A stretch of DNA of 64,000 bases from Alkaliphilus hydrothermalis (GTDB lineage Bacteria; Bacillota; Clostridia; Peptostreptococcales; Natronincolaceae). The notes beneath the pieces were generated by a model, which was given only the letters and a program-made list of their open reading frames with translations, searched no databases and was not told the DNA's origin. Position 1 is the first letter of the stretch. Every line of letters starts with the position of its first letter. A program made the position numbers and the translations under genes. The DNA lies in NCBI RefSeq assembly GCF_016908555.1, contig NZ_JAFBEE010000002.1, positions 62,001 to 126,000 on the forward strand, in the 5' to 3' direction. Positions 36,027-45,537 of this stretch are shown piece after piece.

Positions 36027-36077
36027 AATAGAAAAGACTGGTGAAAAGATTTTTACTTTTCATCAGTCTTTTCTATT
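36027..36077. terminator. Bidirectional terminator
   Basis: Nearly perfect 22-bp stem AATAGAAAAGACTG.TGAAAAG and its complement, around a T-rich loop, between the convergent AI-2E gene and the small membrane protein gene. It overlaps the stop codon of the latter. Confidence 0.75.
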
Positions 36078-36365
36078 GAAATATCTAATAAAATAGTAAA
36101 GTCCAAAGGGGATTTGTAGGGTTGATAATCCTAATATCGGCAAACCAAAGACAAGGAAATTCAGTATAGTGTGGACGAAGGTATTTCCATCAAAAAACTC
36201 AGCTAAACGGGGAAAGGCATAAATAGATCCAAGGAAAAGTATCAAACAAATTAAACCACGAAGCATAATCAACAAACCAGCTTTTCTATTATGATTACTC
36301 TTTTTACCGTGGAGGTCTACATCATATCCGCCTTTGTTGGTAAAGTGCTGTCCTATTGACCACAT
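36063..36365 (-). CDS. Small membrane protein of unknown function
   Basis: 100 aa from the ATG at 36365, which has GGGAGG 7 nt upstream; the ATG at 36371 is too close to that site. The first 30 residues are polar with several His and Lys. Two membrane segments follow (GLICLILFLGSIYAF and ILNFLVFGLPILGLSTLQI). No family is recognised. It forms a single-gene unit on the minus strand. Confidence 0.65.
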   Translation of the reverse strand: MWSIGQHFTNKGGYDVDLHGKKSNHNRKAGLLIMLRGLICLILFLGSIYAFPRLAEFFDGNTFVHTILNFLVFGLPILGLSTLQIPFGLYYFIRYFNRKD

Positions 36366-36557
36366 GATCATACCTCCCTTTTATTGAATACGCTTACTTA
36401 ATCCCATTATATGTTAATGTGGCAAATACAGCAACTAATATACTAAAATAAATAACTCCAAAATATTACAAAAAAGGAGGGGTTAGGCTTAATGAGTAGA
36501 ATCTTATCTTGGTATATGGAATTATATAGAAAATAGAAAAATAAAGAAGGTGAAATA

Positions 36558-36638
36558 ATAAAGAAAGTTTTGTTAGGTCTAATCGTCGTTTGCCTATTAC
36601 TCTATATCACCAATCCTACAAAAGGAGTAAAATTTTAA
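36558..36638 (+). pseudogene. Possible remnant of a DUF4359-like small protein
   Basis: Reads KKVLLGLIVVCLLLYITNPT after an ATA codon placed correctly behind AAGAAGGTG, then stops after 26 residues. The sequence resembles the membrane-anchor start of DUF4359-type proteins with the start codon and the body lost. The rest of the 36372-36760 gap holds only a 14-codon ORF at 36492 with a good GGAGGGG site; I see no other gene there. Confidence 0.3.
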
Positions 36639-36760
36639 CGGAGTTAACTTGGTTACACAGATAAAAATTTAACAACTTTCAATTAAATAATGATATAATA
36701 CATGTAGAAGTAATTATATAAATAAAATTACTATTAAAAACTTCAACAGGGGGTTTGTTT

Positions 36761-37498
36761 ATGTGGACGAGGGCGGAACTTAAATCAAGGGCATGGGAAG
36801 TTTTAAGAAGTGTTTACTGGAAGGCAGTATTGGTAAGTTTGATCATTGGAGTATCAAGTTTTCAGTTTGCAAATAAAAGTGATCATAATCAGAATAGTAG
36901 ATGGAACAGAGGAGTTAATATTAGTCCTAGTGATATAAAGGAATGGTTCTTTCCGGCTCTAGCTATAATGATTGTTATTGGAATTATTATTGTAGCAAGT
37001 ATCCTAATGAGAATTTTATTAGGGTATCACCTAGAGGTTGGTGGAAGAAGATTCTTCATCAAGGCAGCAGAGGAAAAAGAGGGGAGATTTGAGACTTTAG
37101 GGTATACTTTTAAGGGTGATAGATATGCTAACGTAACTAAAACAATGTTAATTAGAGGGGTGTCAATACTTCTCTGGACTTTGCTATTAATCTTTCCTGG
37201 AATCATCAAATACTATGCCTATAGGATGGTTCCATATATCTTAGCAGAGAATCCTCAGTTGTGTCATGAAAGAGCTTTGGAAATAAGTGACAACATGACT
37301 ATGGGACAGAAATTTAATATGTTTGTATTAGATTTATCTTTTATAGGTTGGTATATATTAGGCGCGTTGACCTTTGGTATAGGCAGTATCTTCATCATGC
37401 CATATGTAAATGCTACTTTTGCAGAGTTGTATCTGACCTTAAAGGCACAGGCTATTGATTCGGGTCTATGTGGAGCTGATGAGTTAAAGGAATGTTAA
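36761..37498 (+). CDS. DUF975 family membrane protein
   Basis: 245 aa from the ATG at 36761, which has AGGGGG upstream (an in-frame TTG lies at 36755). The start WTRAELKSRAWEVLRSVYWKAVLVSLI is the DUF975 hallmark. About five membrane segments and the central MVPYILAENPQLCHERALEIS follow. The role is unknown. It is monocistronic, with a terminator 27 bp downstream. Confidence 0.85.
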   Translation: MWTRAELKSRAWEVLRSVYWKAVLVSLIIGVSSFQFANKSDHNQNSRWNRGVNISPSDIKEWFFPALAIMIVIGIIIVASILMRILLGYHLEVGGRRFFIKAAEEKEGRFETLGYTFKGDRYANVTKTMLIRGVSILLWTLLLIFPGIIKYYAYRMVPYILAENPQLCHERALEISDNMTMGQKFNMFVLDLSFIGWYILGALTFGIGSIFIMPYVNATFAELYLTLKAQAIDSGLCGADELKEC

Positions 37499-37524
37499 GA
37501 ATAAAGGGATGCTTGCGTTAATAG

Positions 37525-37550
37525 AGAAGGGGGTGACTCCTTCTTTTTCG
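37525..37550 (+). terminator. Rho-independent terminator of the DUF975 gene
   Basis: AGAAGG/CCTTCT stem with an 8-nt loop and TTTTTCG tail. Confidence 0.65.
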
Positions 37551-37660
37551 TTTTAAGACTATTGTTTTTAAAGATTGGGATAATTGGGTAAAATAAATAA
37601 AATGGAGTTTTGTTTTTAGAGCTACTTCAATAAATCGAAAGATAAAAATGAGGTGAGGCA

Positions 37661-39019
37661 TTGGAAATTAAATCGTTTAAATTCATTAGTATCGGGATCA
37701 TTATTCTAATCATAAGTGTCGGGGTTGTAATCTACAATAGTTTTTTCACTGGCAGGATTGACCAACAGTTATTCTTCAACGAACCCAATTGGGATTTACC
37801 GATGGAGAAGGCAATAGATGAAGAAGGATTCCTTAAAAAAGAGGGGAAATCTAATGATTATTATATTTTGATAAAAGAGTTTGGTATGTTTCAACGGGAT
37901 GGCAACTATGAATACCTATACAATAAAACGACTAAAAAACTAGAACAGCTACGTCTAAAGATAAAGTTTAAAAGAGTAAATCTGTTAGACAAAGCCTTTG
38001 CTGATATGGTACATGAGTTGGAAGAAAAGTATGGTACTTCAGATGTAAGGGTAGTCAGTAGGGATGATTCCAGTAAAATCAAAAACCTGGGATGGAAATT
38101 AGATAACCATACTTTAATCGTTGAAAATCATCCAGAAGAAAAATATATCAGAATCATTTTTGATAGAACACCGCCAGAAGCCCCCGTCATTATAGGAGTA
38201 GAGGAAAATAAGACCTATATATTAGAATCAGTTACAATCCAAGTAGATAACATAGATGCGTATACCAGCTATGAAGCCAGTATTGATGGTAAGCCGTATG
38301 TATTGGGAACTGAATATAAAGTGGAAGGAAAGCATGAAATAAAGGTAGTTGCTAGAAAGAATGGCATGACCAAAGAAACTAAAGTACCCTTTGAAATAGA
38401 TCTGACCACCTATTCAAAAAAGGAAGTAGAATATTTTACTGAGATTGCATTGGGTTCAGAATTCGGTGGAGCAAGCAAGGTGGTTCGAAAATGGACTGAA
38501 GATGTGAAAATCAAACTACATGGAAACCCCAGTAAAGAGAGTCTTGAAACATTAAATCAAGTCGTTGAGGACTTAAATGAAATTATAGAGACAATCGAAA
38601 TCAGTGTTTTAGATAAGGATACAGAGGAAGAAGGTAATATAGATATGTACTTTATCCCCCATGAGGATTATAAAGACTACACATATAATAAAACCCTTCA
38701 ACGTCAAGTGGCTTTCTTCCAATATTACTCAAACCATGAAAAAGCCATATATGGTGCTAGAATATTCTTACCCACCACCCGTTTTAATCAAATGAATAGA
38801 AATCATCTCATCAGAGAGGAACTTACCCAAGCCCTAGGAATGGGAAATGATTCGTGGTTGTATGATGATAGTGTATTTTATCAGGGGAGAAATTTTCCCG
38901 ACAAATATACTGAATATGATGAAAAGGTGATTGAAATACTTTATAGGGAGGATATTGAGTTGGGGATGAATCAAGATGAAGTGATGGAGGTGTTGAGGGG
39001 GAGAATTGTTGGAAATTGA
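37661..39019 (+). CDS. Membrane-anchored protein with DUF2927-like C-terminal domain
   Basis: 452 aa, starting at TTG 37661 behind GAGGTGAGG. One N-terminal membrane anchor (about residues 8-28) precedes an extracellular region. Residues about 165-245 look like an Ig-like or bacterial surface domain (PPEAPVIIGVEENKTYILE). The C-terminal 200 residues match the DUF2927 layout: HLIREELTQALGMGNDSWLYDDSVF and YDEKVIEILYREDIELGM, often proposed to be a metal-dependent peptidase relative. No HExxH motif is visible. It is a single gene in the accessory block. Confidence 0.65.
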   Translation: MEIKSFKFISIGIIILIISVGVVIYNSFFTGRIDQQLFFNEPNWDLPMEKAIDEEGFLKKEGKSNDYYILIKEFGMFQRDGNYEYLYNKTTKKLEQLRLKIKFKRVNLLDKAFADMVHELEEKYGTSDVRVVSRDDSSKIKNLGWKLDNHTLIVENHPEEKYIRIIFDRTPPEAPVIIGVEENKTYILESVTIQVDNIDAYTSYEASIDGKPYVLGTEYKVEGKHEIKVVARKNGMTKETKVPFEIDLTTYSKKEVEYFTEIALGSEFGGASKVVRKWTEDVKIKLHGNPSKESLETLNQVVEDLNEIIETIEISVLDKDTEEEGNIDMYFIPHEDYKDYTYNKTLQRQVAFFQYYSNHEKAIYGARIFLPTTRFNQMNRNHLIREELTQALGMGNDSWLYDDSVFYQGRNFPDKYTEYDEKVIEILYREDIELGMNQDEVMEVLRGRIVGN

Positions 39020-39042
39020 GATAACTATCAAAAACCTATGAG

Positions 39043-39070
39043 GAGCTTGTTGACAAAGTCAACAAGCTTC
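39043..39070. other. Strong hairpin without T-run
   Basis: AGCTTGTTGAC/GTCAACAAGCT, 11 bp with an AAA loop, 24 bp after the DUF2927-like gene. The lack of a clean T-tract makes it a weak terminator or a processing stem. Confidence 0.55.
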
Positions 39071-39370
39071 ATCTTCTTCAAAATACCTTTAGATCCGCGG
39101 AAGAAAAAAACAGGTGACTAGACCGAATAAAACAACAAATAATTTCGCATATTTTATTGATTTTTTGAGTTATAGAATAATATTACATATAAAATTTCGA
39201 TATTTATAAAAAAAATAAAAAAAGGTGAAATGAAAAAGTAACTTCCACTTTGTACAAGTAAAGTCCATCGGAACAAATGTTTCTAAGATTTTTTAAGCAG
39301 GAAACAGTTTATTTCTAGATAATAAAAGATAAATTTGGTATAATTATGGGTAAATTAGGCAAAACTATTT
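39071..39370. other. AT-rich gap with a possible LexA-type box
   Basis: No ORF with a ribosome site. GGAACAAATGTTTC at 39270-39283 matches 13 of 14 positions of the Bacillus LexA consensus CGAACRNRYGTTYC. TATAAT at 39339 could be a -10 box. Confidence 0.35.
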
Positions 39371-39787
39371 ATGTTTTGGGAATTTTTCATTCATGACCAA
39401 TCTGATAGAATAGCGTTGTTTAACAATGTTTATAAGCACCACAAACTTGGAGGCGTATTTGTTTTCAACTATTTAGATCAACCACATAATATATTGACAG
39501 AGGGGGATAAAATACCTGTTTATTTATTTAATATGAAGCAAAAATCTTTAATTATGTTAACTGAAAGAATTGTATTTAAAGATAACCTGAGTATTATTAA
39601 TGCTTATTATGAAAAGACAGAAAGTGATAGAAAGACAACTAGATACATAGCTGCATTGACGAAGTCGATTTTAAATAAACAACTGATTCACGATATAACC
39701 GATAATACTCAATTTCAAAAAGAATCTGAAAATATGGTCATGACGGTAGAAGGGTTACTACGGTTTGAGGTATTAACTAAAAAATAA
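39371..39787 (+). pseudogene. C-terminal remnant of a class I SAM-dependent methyltransferase
   Basis: 138 aa readable frame beginning inside the fold: RIALFNNVYKHHKLGGVFVFNYLDQP corresponds to the post-motif region of small methyltransferases. The whole SAM-binding N-terminus (glycine-rich motif I) is missing, and there is no ribosome site before the ATG at 39371. It is therefore a truncated gene. The following ABC transporter starts 37 bp downstream. Confidence 0.65.
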
Positions 39788-39824
39788 GAATAACGACATT
39801 CATAAAAGGGGGAAATGAGATCTT

Positions 39825-40475
39825 ATGGATTTAAGAGTTAAAAATTTGTGTAAAGATTATATCAAGAATAAAAGAAAAATTAATGTAATAAAAAATTTTA
39901 ACTACCACTTTAAATCAGGAAAAATATACCTTGTAAAAGGAGAATCAGGAAAAGGAAAGACGACGTTACTGACCCTATTGGCATTACTCCAAAATGAAAC
40001 GAGTGGAAGTATTTACTTTGATGACAAACAAGTCAATGCATTGAACAATGAGGTAAAATGCCAGATAAGAAGAGAGAAAATTGGTGTTATTTATCAGGAT
40101 TTTAACTTGTTAGATCGATTAACTGTTCTTGAAAATATTATTCTACTTGATGTATGTGAGAAAAGGAAATCTAAACAAGAGGCTATTTCAGATGCAGAGA
40201 AGATCCTTGAAATGTTAAACTTAAGTCATAGAGCAAATCATTATCCTTTTGAATTATCAGGGGGAGAACAACAACGTGTTGGGGTAGCTAGGGCTGTGGT
40301 AAAGAATCCATCAATATTAATTGGGGATGAACCAGTATCAAATTTAGATGCTGAAAACTCCAAAAAAATAGTCGATTTTATCAAACATTATTGTCGTGAT
40401 AACAATAAACTATGTATTGTAACAAGCCACGATGAGTCCTTTGACCAGTACGCTGATGAGATCATATACCTGTAA
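39825..40475 (+). CDS. ABC transporter ATP-binding protein (LolD/MacB type)
   Basis: 216 aa. Walker A is GESGKGKTT (39-47), the signature LSGGEQQRVGVARA, Walker B ILIGDEPVSNLD, and the H-loop TSHD. All catalytic motifs are intact. It pairs with the FtsX-like permease 45 bp downstream. Such pairs extrude peptides or lipoproteins or act in mechanotransmission. An AGGGGGAAATGAG site lies before the ATG. The substrate is unknown. Confidence 0.9.
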   Translation: MDLRVKNLCKDYIKNKRKINVIKNFNYHFKSGKIYLVKGESGKGKTTLLTLLALLQNETSGSIYFDDKQVNALNNEVKCQIRREKIGVIYQDFNLLDRLTVLENIILLDVCEKRKSKQEAISDAEKILEMLNLSHRANHYPFELSGGEQQRVGVARAVVKNPSILIGDEPVSNLDAENSKKIVDFIKHYCRDNNKLCIVTSHDESFDQYADEIIYL

Positions 40476-40520
40476 AGGCTGTGTTTTTAAAATTTAAGGA
40501 TTTGGAAAGGATGATGCTTT

Positions 40521-41684
40521 ATGTTTCAAAAGGTTTTTATAAATATATTTTTTGAAAAGAGAAGAACTCTGGTAGCTTTCATGAGTATTATCATTATTTT
40601 ACTTATGTATATAGGGGTTCAGACAGTATTTTACATCAAAGAGTCCAATAATTTAAATGTTCCCGATGTTACGATGAGTGGTAGAGGGGATGAAGATGGT
40701 GAGATAAGGTTTAAACTATATAAGGAAGTTTTAGGGTTAAGTAAAGAATTAGACGAACTTCTTGAAGAAAAATCGACAGTCTACAGTATAACAGCAAGAA
40801 ATATTCTAACTGTAGATGGTATACAGGAAGTAGAAAAAATAAATTATTGGATTTATGGGGTTAGTGATTCTTTTTTTGAGCAAGAGTTAAAAGACTCATT
40901 GAAAGAGGGAGCTTTACCTCAAAAAGGGATGAAGGAAATTATAATAGGTAGTTATACAGCAAGGAAATACAATGCTAAAGTTGGAGAATTAATTGATTTA
41001 CCAATTACGTTAAAAGAACAAGTAAATCAAAACGATCTTTCACAGTATAAAGTTGTAGGAATACTGAATGATAATATTAGCTACTTCAGAGGAGCATTAT
41101 TTATTTCTAAAGAAACCTTTAAAAAGCATAACCCCGATTGGGCTGAAGCTGAGAATATGGTATTTGCATATTTTAACAATTCCAGCAATGAAGTCTACGA
41201 AGAAATGCTTGATAACAATCCTTTGATTAGTAAGTATAATATTGGTAGTATATCAAATAATTATATTCAAAAACAGAATAGCATGACTAATATTCTAATC
41301 AACGCACTAATGACCTTTGGTATATCATGTATTATTTTGTTTCTACTTATTTCTTATATCATGAAAGGTATATCAAAAAAAATTGGATTGTTAAAAGCAT
41401 TAGGTATTTCGGATAAATACATAAATAAGGTTTTTATTGGAGGTATGGGATTATTCATGCTTTTATCCTTACTAACATCGTTAGCTGGAGTTTTTGCTAT
41501 TAATAAATATCTAAATTACAGTTTTAGTAAATTCCTTGGATATAAGGTCGTGTTTTATATATTTAATATGAATGTTGTCGGTGTTTTGTCTGGCGTAGTG
41601 CTATTGCTTTTTATCATAACTTTCTTTACTACAAGATTAACAAGTTCAAGAATATCACCTAGAGATGCTATGCTAAAAGTATAG
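40521..41684 (+). CDS. FtsX-like ABC transporter permease
   Basis: 387 aa with the MacB/FtsX topology: one membrane segment at about residues 17-37, a large extracytoplasmic domain (about 40-255) and three further segments (about 255-280, 305-330, 350-375). The end TSSRISPRDAMLK is typical of this permease class. It is translated with the ATPase upstream and followed by a secreted 141-aa protein that may be its partner. Confidence 0.88.
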   Translation: MFQKVFINIFFEKRRTLVAFMSIIIILLMYIGVQTVFYIKESNNLNVPDVTMSGRGDEDGEIRFKLYKEVLGLSKELDELLEEKSTVYSITARNILTVDGIQEVEKINYWIYGVSDSFFEQELKDSLKEGALPQKGMKEIIIGSYTARKYNAKVGELIDLPITLKEQVNQNDLSQYKVVGILNDNISYFRGALFISKETFKKHNPDWAEAENMVFAYFNNSSNEVYEEMLDNNPLISKYNIGSISNNYIQKQNSMTNILINALMTFGISCIILFLLISYIMKGISKKIGLLKALGISDKYINKVFIGGMGLFMLLSLLTSLAGVFAINKYLNYSFSKFLGYKVVFYIFNMNVVGVLSGVVLLLFIITFFTTRLTSSRISPRDAMLKV

Positions 41685-41767
41685 AGATGCTTTATGAGAA
41701 GAAATAATAGGTAAAGGAGGAAGTATAATTATTTAAAAATTTCATCTAAAATAATTATGCAAACATT

Positions 41768-42193
41768 ATGAAACAAGAAAAAAGTAAGCATCTTAAAATA
41801 GGAGTTATATTATTGGCTATAATGACAGGAATTATTTGTGGAGATGTTGTGTATAGATCTATCTCGCAAACAAATAATGCTGAGGCAAGTAATGGTCAAA
41901 GCAACCATGTAATTAATGAAAATGTTGAGTTTGGAAGGTATGATGCTGATAGGACTTTAACTTTTATGATCCAAGAACAGAAAAAAATAAACGTTACAAT
42001 CAATGCGCAACTGGGAGCTGGTGCAATTACTTTCTATATAATGTCTCCTGATAAAGAAGTTCTTTATGAAAAGGGTGGACAAAAGATTGAGGATCATATA
42101 CAGCTAGATGTATATGAGGGTACGTGGTATTGGAGAATCGTCTGCGAAGAGGGTGAAGATGGTACTTATAGTATTAGTGGTATAGCTGAGTAG
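41768..42193 (+). CDS. Secreted or membrane-anchored small beta-rich protein
   Basis: 141 aa. One N-terminal membrane segment or signal peptide (about residues 11-31, IGVILLAIMTGIICGDVVY) is followed by a beta-sandwich-like domain (ITFYIMSPDKEVLYEKGGQK, then the aromatic motif GTWYWRIVCEEGEDGTYSISG), reminiscent of pre-peptidase C-terminal domains. No family is firmly recognised. The ribosome site is poor. Position after an ABC exporter suggests an accessory or cargo role, by inference only. Confidence 0.6.
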   Translation: MKQEKSKHLKIGVILLAIMTGIICGDVVYRSISQTNNAEASNGQSNHVINENVEFGRYDADRTLTFMIQEQKKINVTINAQLGAGAITFYIMSPDKEVLYEKGGQKIEDHIQLDVYEGTWYWRIVCEEGEDGTYSISGIAE

Positions 42194-42220
42194 GCTTTCA
42201 ATAAAATGATTGTGATGATA

Positions 42221-42245
42221 AAGAAGGGGTACACCCCTTCTTTTG
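42221..42245 (+). terminator. Rho-independent terminator of the ABC cluster
   Basis: AAGAAGGGG/CCCCTTCTT hairpin with a TACA loop and T4. Confidence 0.85.
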
Positions 42246-42342
42246 ATCTTTAGTGAAGAAGTTAATGAAAAATTTATATTAATTAGTAAATCAGCAAATA
42301 CTATTCAAAGGACACAACCACCAAAAAATTTTCCAACAATCA

Positions 42343-42371
42343 TTGACAAAACCAAACTATCATAATATAAT
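42343..42371 (+). promoter_or_regulatory. Sigma-A promoter of the alaS leader
   Basis: TTGACA (42343-42348), exactly 17 bp, then TATAAT (42366-42371); both boxes are perfect. The T-box leader starts directly downstream. Confidence 0.88.
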
Positions 42372-42394
42372 TTCAATAACTCAATATTCCAAAA

Positions 42395-42631
42395 AGCTAT
42401 GAAGAGAAGGAGTAGTATGGATGGATTCTTTCAGAGAGGAGGTTCTTGGCTGTAAAACCTCTAGATACACCATATGAAGCAGTCTCAGAGCTATCATCTT
42501 GAAACAGTAGTAGAGATGATCGGTAATTCCGTTAAATTATTAAACCAAAGCGACCTTTTAGGTAATTAGGGTGGTACCGCGGGTAATCCTCGTCCCTATA
42601 TATTATCTATTTGGGTGGCTTTTTATTTTTG
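42395..42631 (+). promoter_or_regulatory. T-box leader of alaS
   Basis: The T-box core AGGGTGGTACCGCG (42568-42581) is followed by the usual TAATCCTCGTCCC segment and a T-rich terminator tail. Upstream are the Stem I landmark AGTAGT and a CAGAGAGGAGG region. Candidate alanine specifier codons are GCA (42479-42481) and GCT (42490-42492). Binding of uncharged tRNA-Ala should allow read-through into alaS. Confidence 0.93.
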
Positions 42632-42762
42632 TCTTTATGTTTTATCTTAAAAAAACCATATATAAGGAAACTACACTTCATTCAATACCAGCAAGGGAAG
42701 GTTCTTTTGCATAGATACATAGGATGTGTATTTTCCTTCCATAAATCGAAGGAGGAAATAAC

Positions 42763-45402
42763 ATGGAAAAAATGGGTTTAAATGAAATCAGAAAAATGTT
42801 TTTAGAATTCTTTGAATCAAAGGGTCACCTAGCAGTACCTAGTGCTTCATTGGTACCCCACAACGACAACAGTGTACTATTAATTATTGCAGGGATGGCT
42901 CCCCTAAAGCCCTACTTTGCAGGGACAGAAGTACCACCAAAAAATAGAATGGCATCATGTCAAAAGTGTATCCGTACAGATGATATTGAAAACGTAGGAA
43001 AGACTTCAAGACATGCGACATTCTTTGAAATGTTAGGAAACTTCTCATTTGGAGACTACTTCAAAAAAGAGTCTATCCAATGGGGATGGGAGTTCGTTAC
43101 CGACTACCTAAAGCTACCTTTAGACAAGGTATGGGTATCGGTTTACGAAGAAGATGACGAAGCCTATGAAATCTGGAACAAACAAGTGGGCGTACCAGCC
43201 GACAAAATTGTTCGTCTGGGAAAAGCAGATAACTTCTGGGAAATCGGAGTAGGTCCTTGTGGTCCTTGTTCAGAAATCTATTTCGACAGAGGAGAAAAAT
43301 ACGGCTGTGGTCATGAAGCTTGTAAGCCAGGCTGTGACTGTGATAGATTTGTTGAGTTCTGGAACCACGTATTTACTCAATTTGATAGAGATGAAGCAGG
43401 TAACTACAATCCTCTACCAAATCCAAACATAGATACAGGAATGGGTCTAGAGAGAATCGCTTGCATCATGCAGGGAGTAGACTCAATATTTGACGTAGAT
43501 ACAATGAAATATATATTAGAGCAGGTATGCGAAAAAACATCTGCTCAATACAACCAAGATACAAAGACAAATACATCTATACGAATCATTACAGACCATA
43601 TCCGTTCAGTTACATTCATGGTAAGTGACGGAATCATTCCAAGTAATGAAGGTAGAGGATATGTATTAAGAAAACTACTGAGAAGAGCTGCTAGACATGG
43701 TAAGCTATTAGGCAGAACAACTACCTTCTTATATGAGCTAGTAGATGCAGTCATCAAAATGTATGGAGAGACATATACAGAGCTACAAGAAAAGCGAGAA
43801 TATATCCAAAGAGTGATTAAAGTAGAGGAAGAAAGATTCCAAGAGACAATCCACCAAGGAATTGATATCCTTAACGAATACATTGAAACAATGGAAAAAG
43901 AAGGGATAAAGCAACTTTCTGGAGAGGCTGCCTTCAAGCTATATGATACCTTTGGTTTCCCACTGGATTTAACAAAAGAAATCTTAGAGGAAAAGGGGCT
44001 AGAGGTTGACGAAGCCAGCTTCCAAGAGGAAATGGAAAAGCAAAGAAATAGAGCAAGAAAAGCTAGAAGTGGGGAAGATCACGAAGGCTGGAAGGAAGAT
44101 ATCTTTGCAACTTTAGACAGAGACATCCAAACAACCTTCAAGGGCTATGGCAACCTAGAGGGGGAAGGAAAAGTATTATCCATTATCCATGAAAATGCCA
44201 CAGTTAAAGAAATCAATGCAGGAGAAGAAGCCACCATCATCCTAGACGAGACACCCTTCTACGGTGAAGGTGGAGGTCAAGTTGGGGACCAAGGTAGAAT
44301 CTTCAACGACAACTTTATTGCTACAGTAGTTGATACAAAGAAGGGCATAAACAACAGAATACACCTAATGGTACAGGTGCAAGAGGGTAAATTAGCATTA
44401 GGAGATAACATCAAAGGAGAAGTAAACGAATCTACTAGAAAGAATACTGAAAGAAACCATACAGCTACCCACCTTTTACACAAGGCATTAAAGGAAATAG
44501 TGGGAAATCATGTGCAACAGGCAGGTTCTTTAGTAACTCCAGAAAGATTACGTTTTGACTTCACCCATTTTGAAGGATTAACTGAGGAACAAATCAAATC
44601 CATTGAAGAAATTTTGAACACAAAAATCCTTGCTGCCCTAGCGGTGGAAGCATTTGAAACCTCCATCAAGGAAGCAAAGGAAATGGGAGCAGAAGCCCTA
44701 TTCGGGGAAAAATATGGAGAAACAGTTCGAGTAGTCAAGGCAGGGGATTTCAGTACAGAGCTTTGCGGTGGAACCCATGTGAAAAACACCAGCGAAATAG
44801 GTACTTTCCTAATCCTGAGTGAAGCTGGGGTTGCGGCAGGTACGAGAAGAATCGAGGCTTTAACAGGTTCAGAAGCCTATAAATATATCAATCAACAAAG
44901 AAACACAGTAGCAAGGGCAGCAGAGGTTGTAAAGACCCAAGAAGCTCTTTTAATCAATCGTTTAGAGGCGATTATGGCAGAGTTAAAGGAAAAGGATCGT
45001 GAGATTGACAGATTAAAGAGTCAATTGGCATCTGGAGCAACAGATCAAATCCTAGCTGATGCAACGATGGTCAATGATGCAAAGGTAATTGTACACCATA
45101 TGGGAGAAACCAATATGGATGATTTAAGAAAAGTTGCAGACGTGTTAAAAGAGAAGGTAACAACAGGTGTGATTGTTCTTGCAGGTGAAAATGATGGGAA
45201 AGCAAACTTTGTAACAGTGGTGACAAAGGACTTAACCAAGAAGGGAATCCACGCAGGAAACCTTGTAAAAGAAGCGGCTAAAGTAACTGGCGGCGGTGGC
45301 GGTGGAAGACCTGACATGGCTCAAGCCGGTGGAAAAGATGCTACAAAAATAAATGAGGCATTAGAAACTGTAAAAAGTTTACTTATGCCACAACTTGGAT
45401 AG
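42763..45402 (+). CDS. alaS: Alanyl-tRNA synthetase
   Basis: 879 aa, full length. The class II aminoacylation core is N-terminal (RKMFLEFFESKGH, motif 2 region RHATFFEMLGNFSFGDYF). The editing domain has the zinc-site motifs HTATHLLHKAL and CGGTH (LCGGTHVKNTSEIGTF). The C-Ala domain ends in GGGGGGRPDMAQAGGKD. It charges tRNA-Ala and clears mischarged serine and glycine. AGGAGG lies before the ATG. It is controlled by the T-box leader. The clostridial order alaS-ireB-ruvX-DUF1292-fur is mostly kept. Confidence 0.99.
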   Translation: MEKMGLNEIRKMFLEFFESKGHLAVPSASLVPHNDNSVLLIIAGMAPLKPYFAGTEVPPKNRMASCQKCIRTDDIENVGKTSRHATFFEMLGNFSFGDYFKKESIQWGWEFVTDYLKLPLDKVWVSVYEEDDEAYEIWNKQVGVPADKIVRLGKADNFWEIGVGPCGPCSEIYFDRGEKYGCGHEACKPGCDCDRFVEFWNHVFTQFDRDEAGNYNPLPNPNIDTGMGLERIACIMQGVDSIFDVDTMKYILEQVCEKTSAQYNQDTKTNTSIRIITDHIRSVTFMVSDGIIPSNEGRGYVLRKLLRRAARHGKLLGRTTTFLYELVDAVIKMYGETYTELQEKREYIQRVIKVEEERFQETIHQGIDILNEYIETMEKEGIKQLSGEAAFKLYDTFGFPLDLTKEILEEKGLEVDEASFQEEMEKQRNRARKARSGEDHEGWKEDIFATLDRDIQTTFKGYGNLEGEGKVLSIIHENATVKEINAGEEATIILDETPFYGEGGGQVGDQGRIFNDNFIATVVDTKKGINNRIHLMVQVQEGKLALGDNIKGEVNESTRKNTERNHTATHLLHKALKEIVGNHVQQAGSLVTPERLRFDFTHFEGLTEEQIKSIEEILNTKILAALAVEAFETSIKEAKEMGAEALFGEKYGETVRVVKAGDFSTELCGGTHVKNTSEIGTFLILSEAGVAAGTRRIEALTGSEAYKYINQQRNTVARAAEVVKTQEALLINRLEAIMAELKEKDREIDRLKSQLASGATDQILADATMVNDAKVIVHHMGETNMDDLRKVADVLKEKVTTGVIVLAGENDGKANFVTVVTKDLTKKGIHAGNLVKEAAKVTGGGGGGRPDMAQAGGKDATKINEALETVKSLLMPQLG

Positions 45403-45420
45403 AATACAAATAGTAGCAGA

Positions 45421-45454
45421 AGGAAAAGGACATGGATGACCATGTCCTTTTCTA
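45421..45454 (+). terminator. Rho-independent terminator of alaS
   Basis: AGGAAAAGGACATGG/CCATGTCCTTTTCT hairpin with an ATGA loop. Confidence 0.85.
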
Positions 45455-45537
45455 AAACTAAATTTTTTTGTTGGATTGAGGTATAGGGATAAAATATGGT
45501 AAAATAATAATAACTGAAGACGAAGGGAGAGAAAAAT

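Noticed and set aside
36492..36536. 14-codon ORF with strong GGAGGGG site
   Set aside because: The ribosome site is good, but a 14-residue product with no relatives known to me is not enough to call a gene; mentioned with the remnant at 36558.
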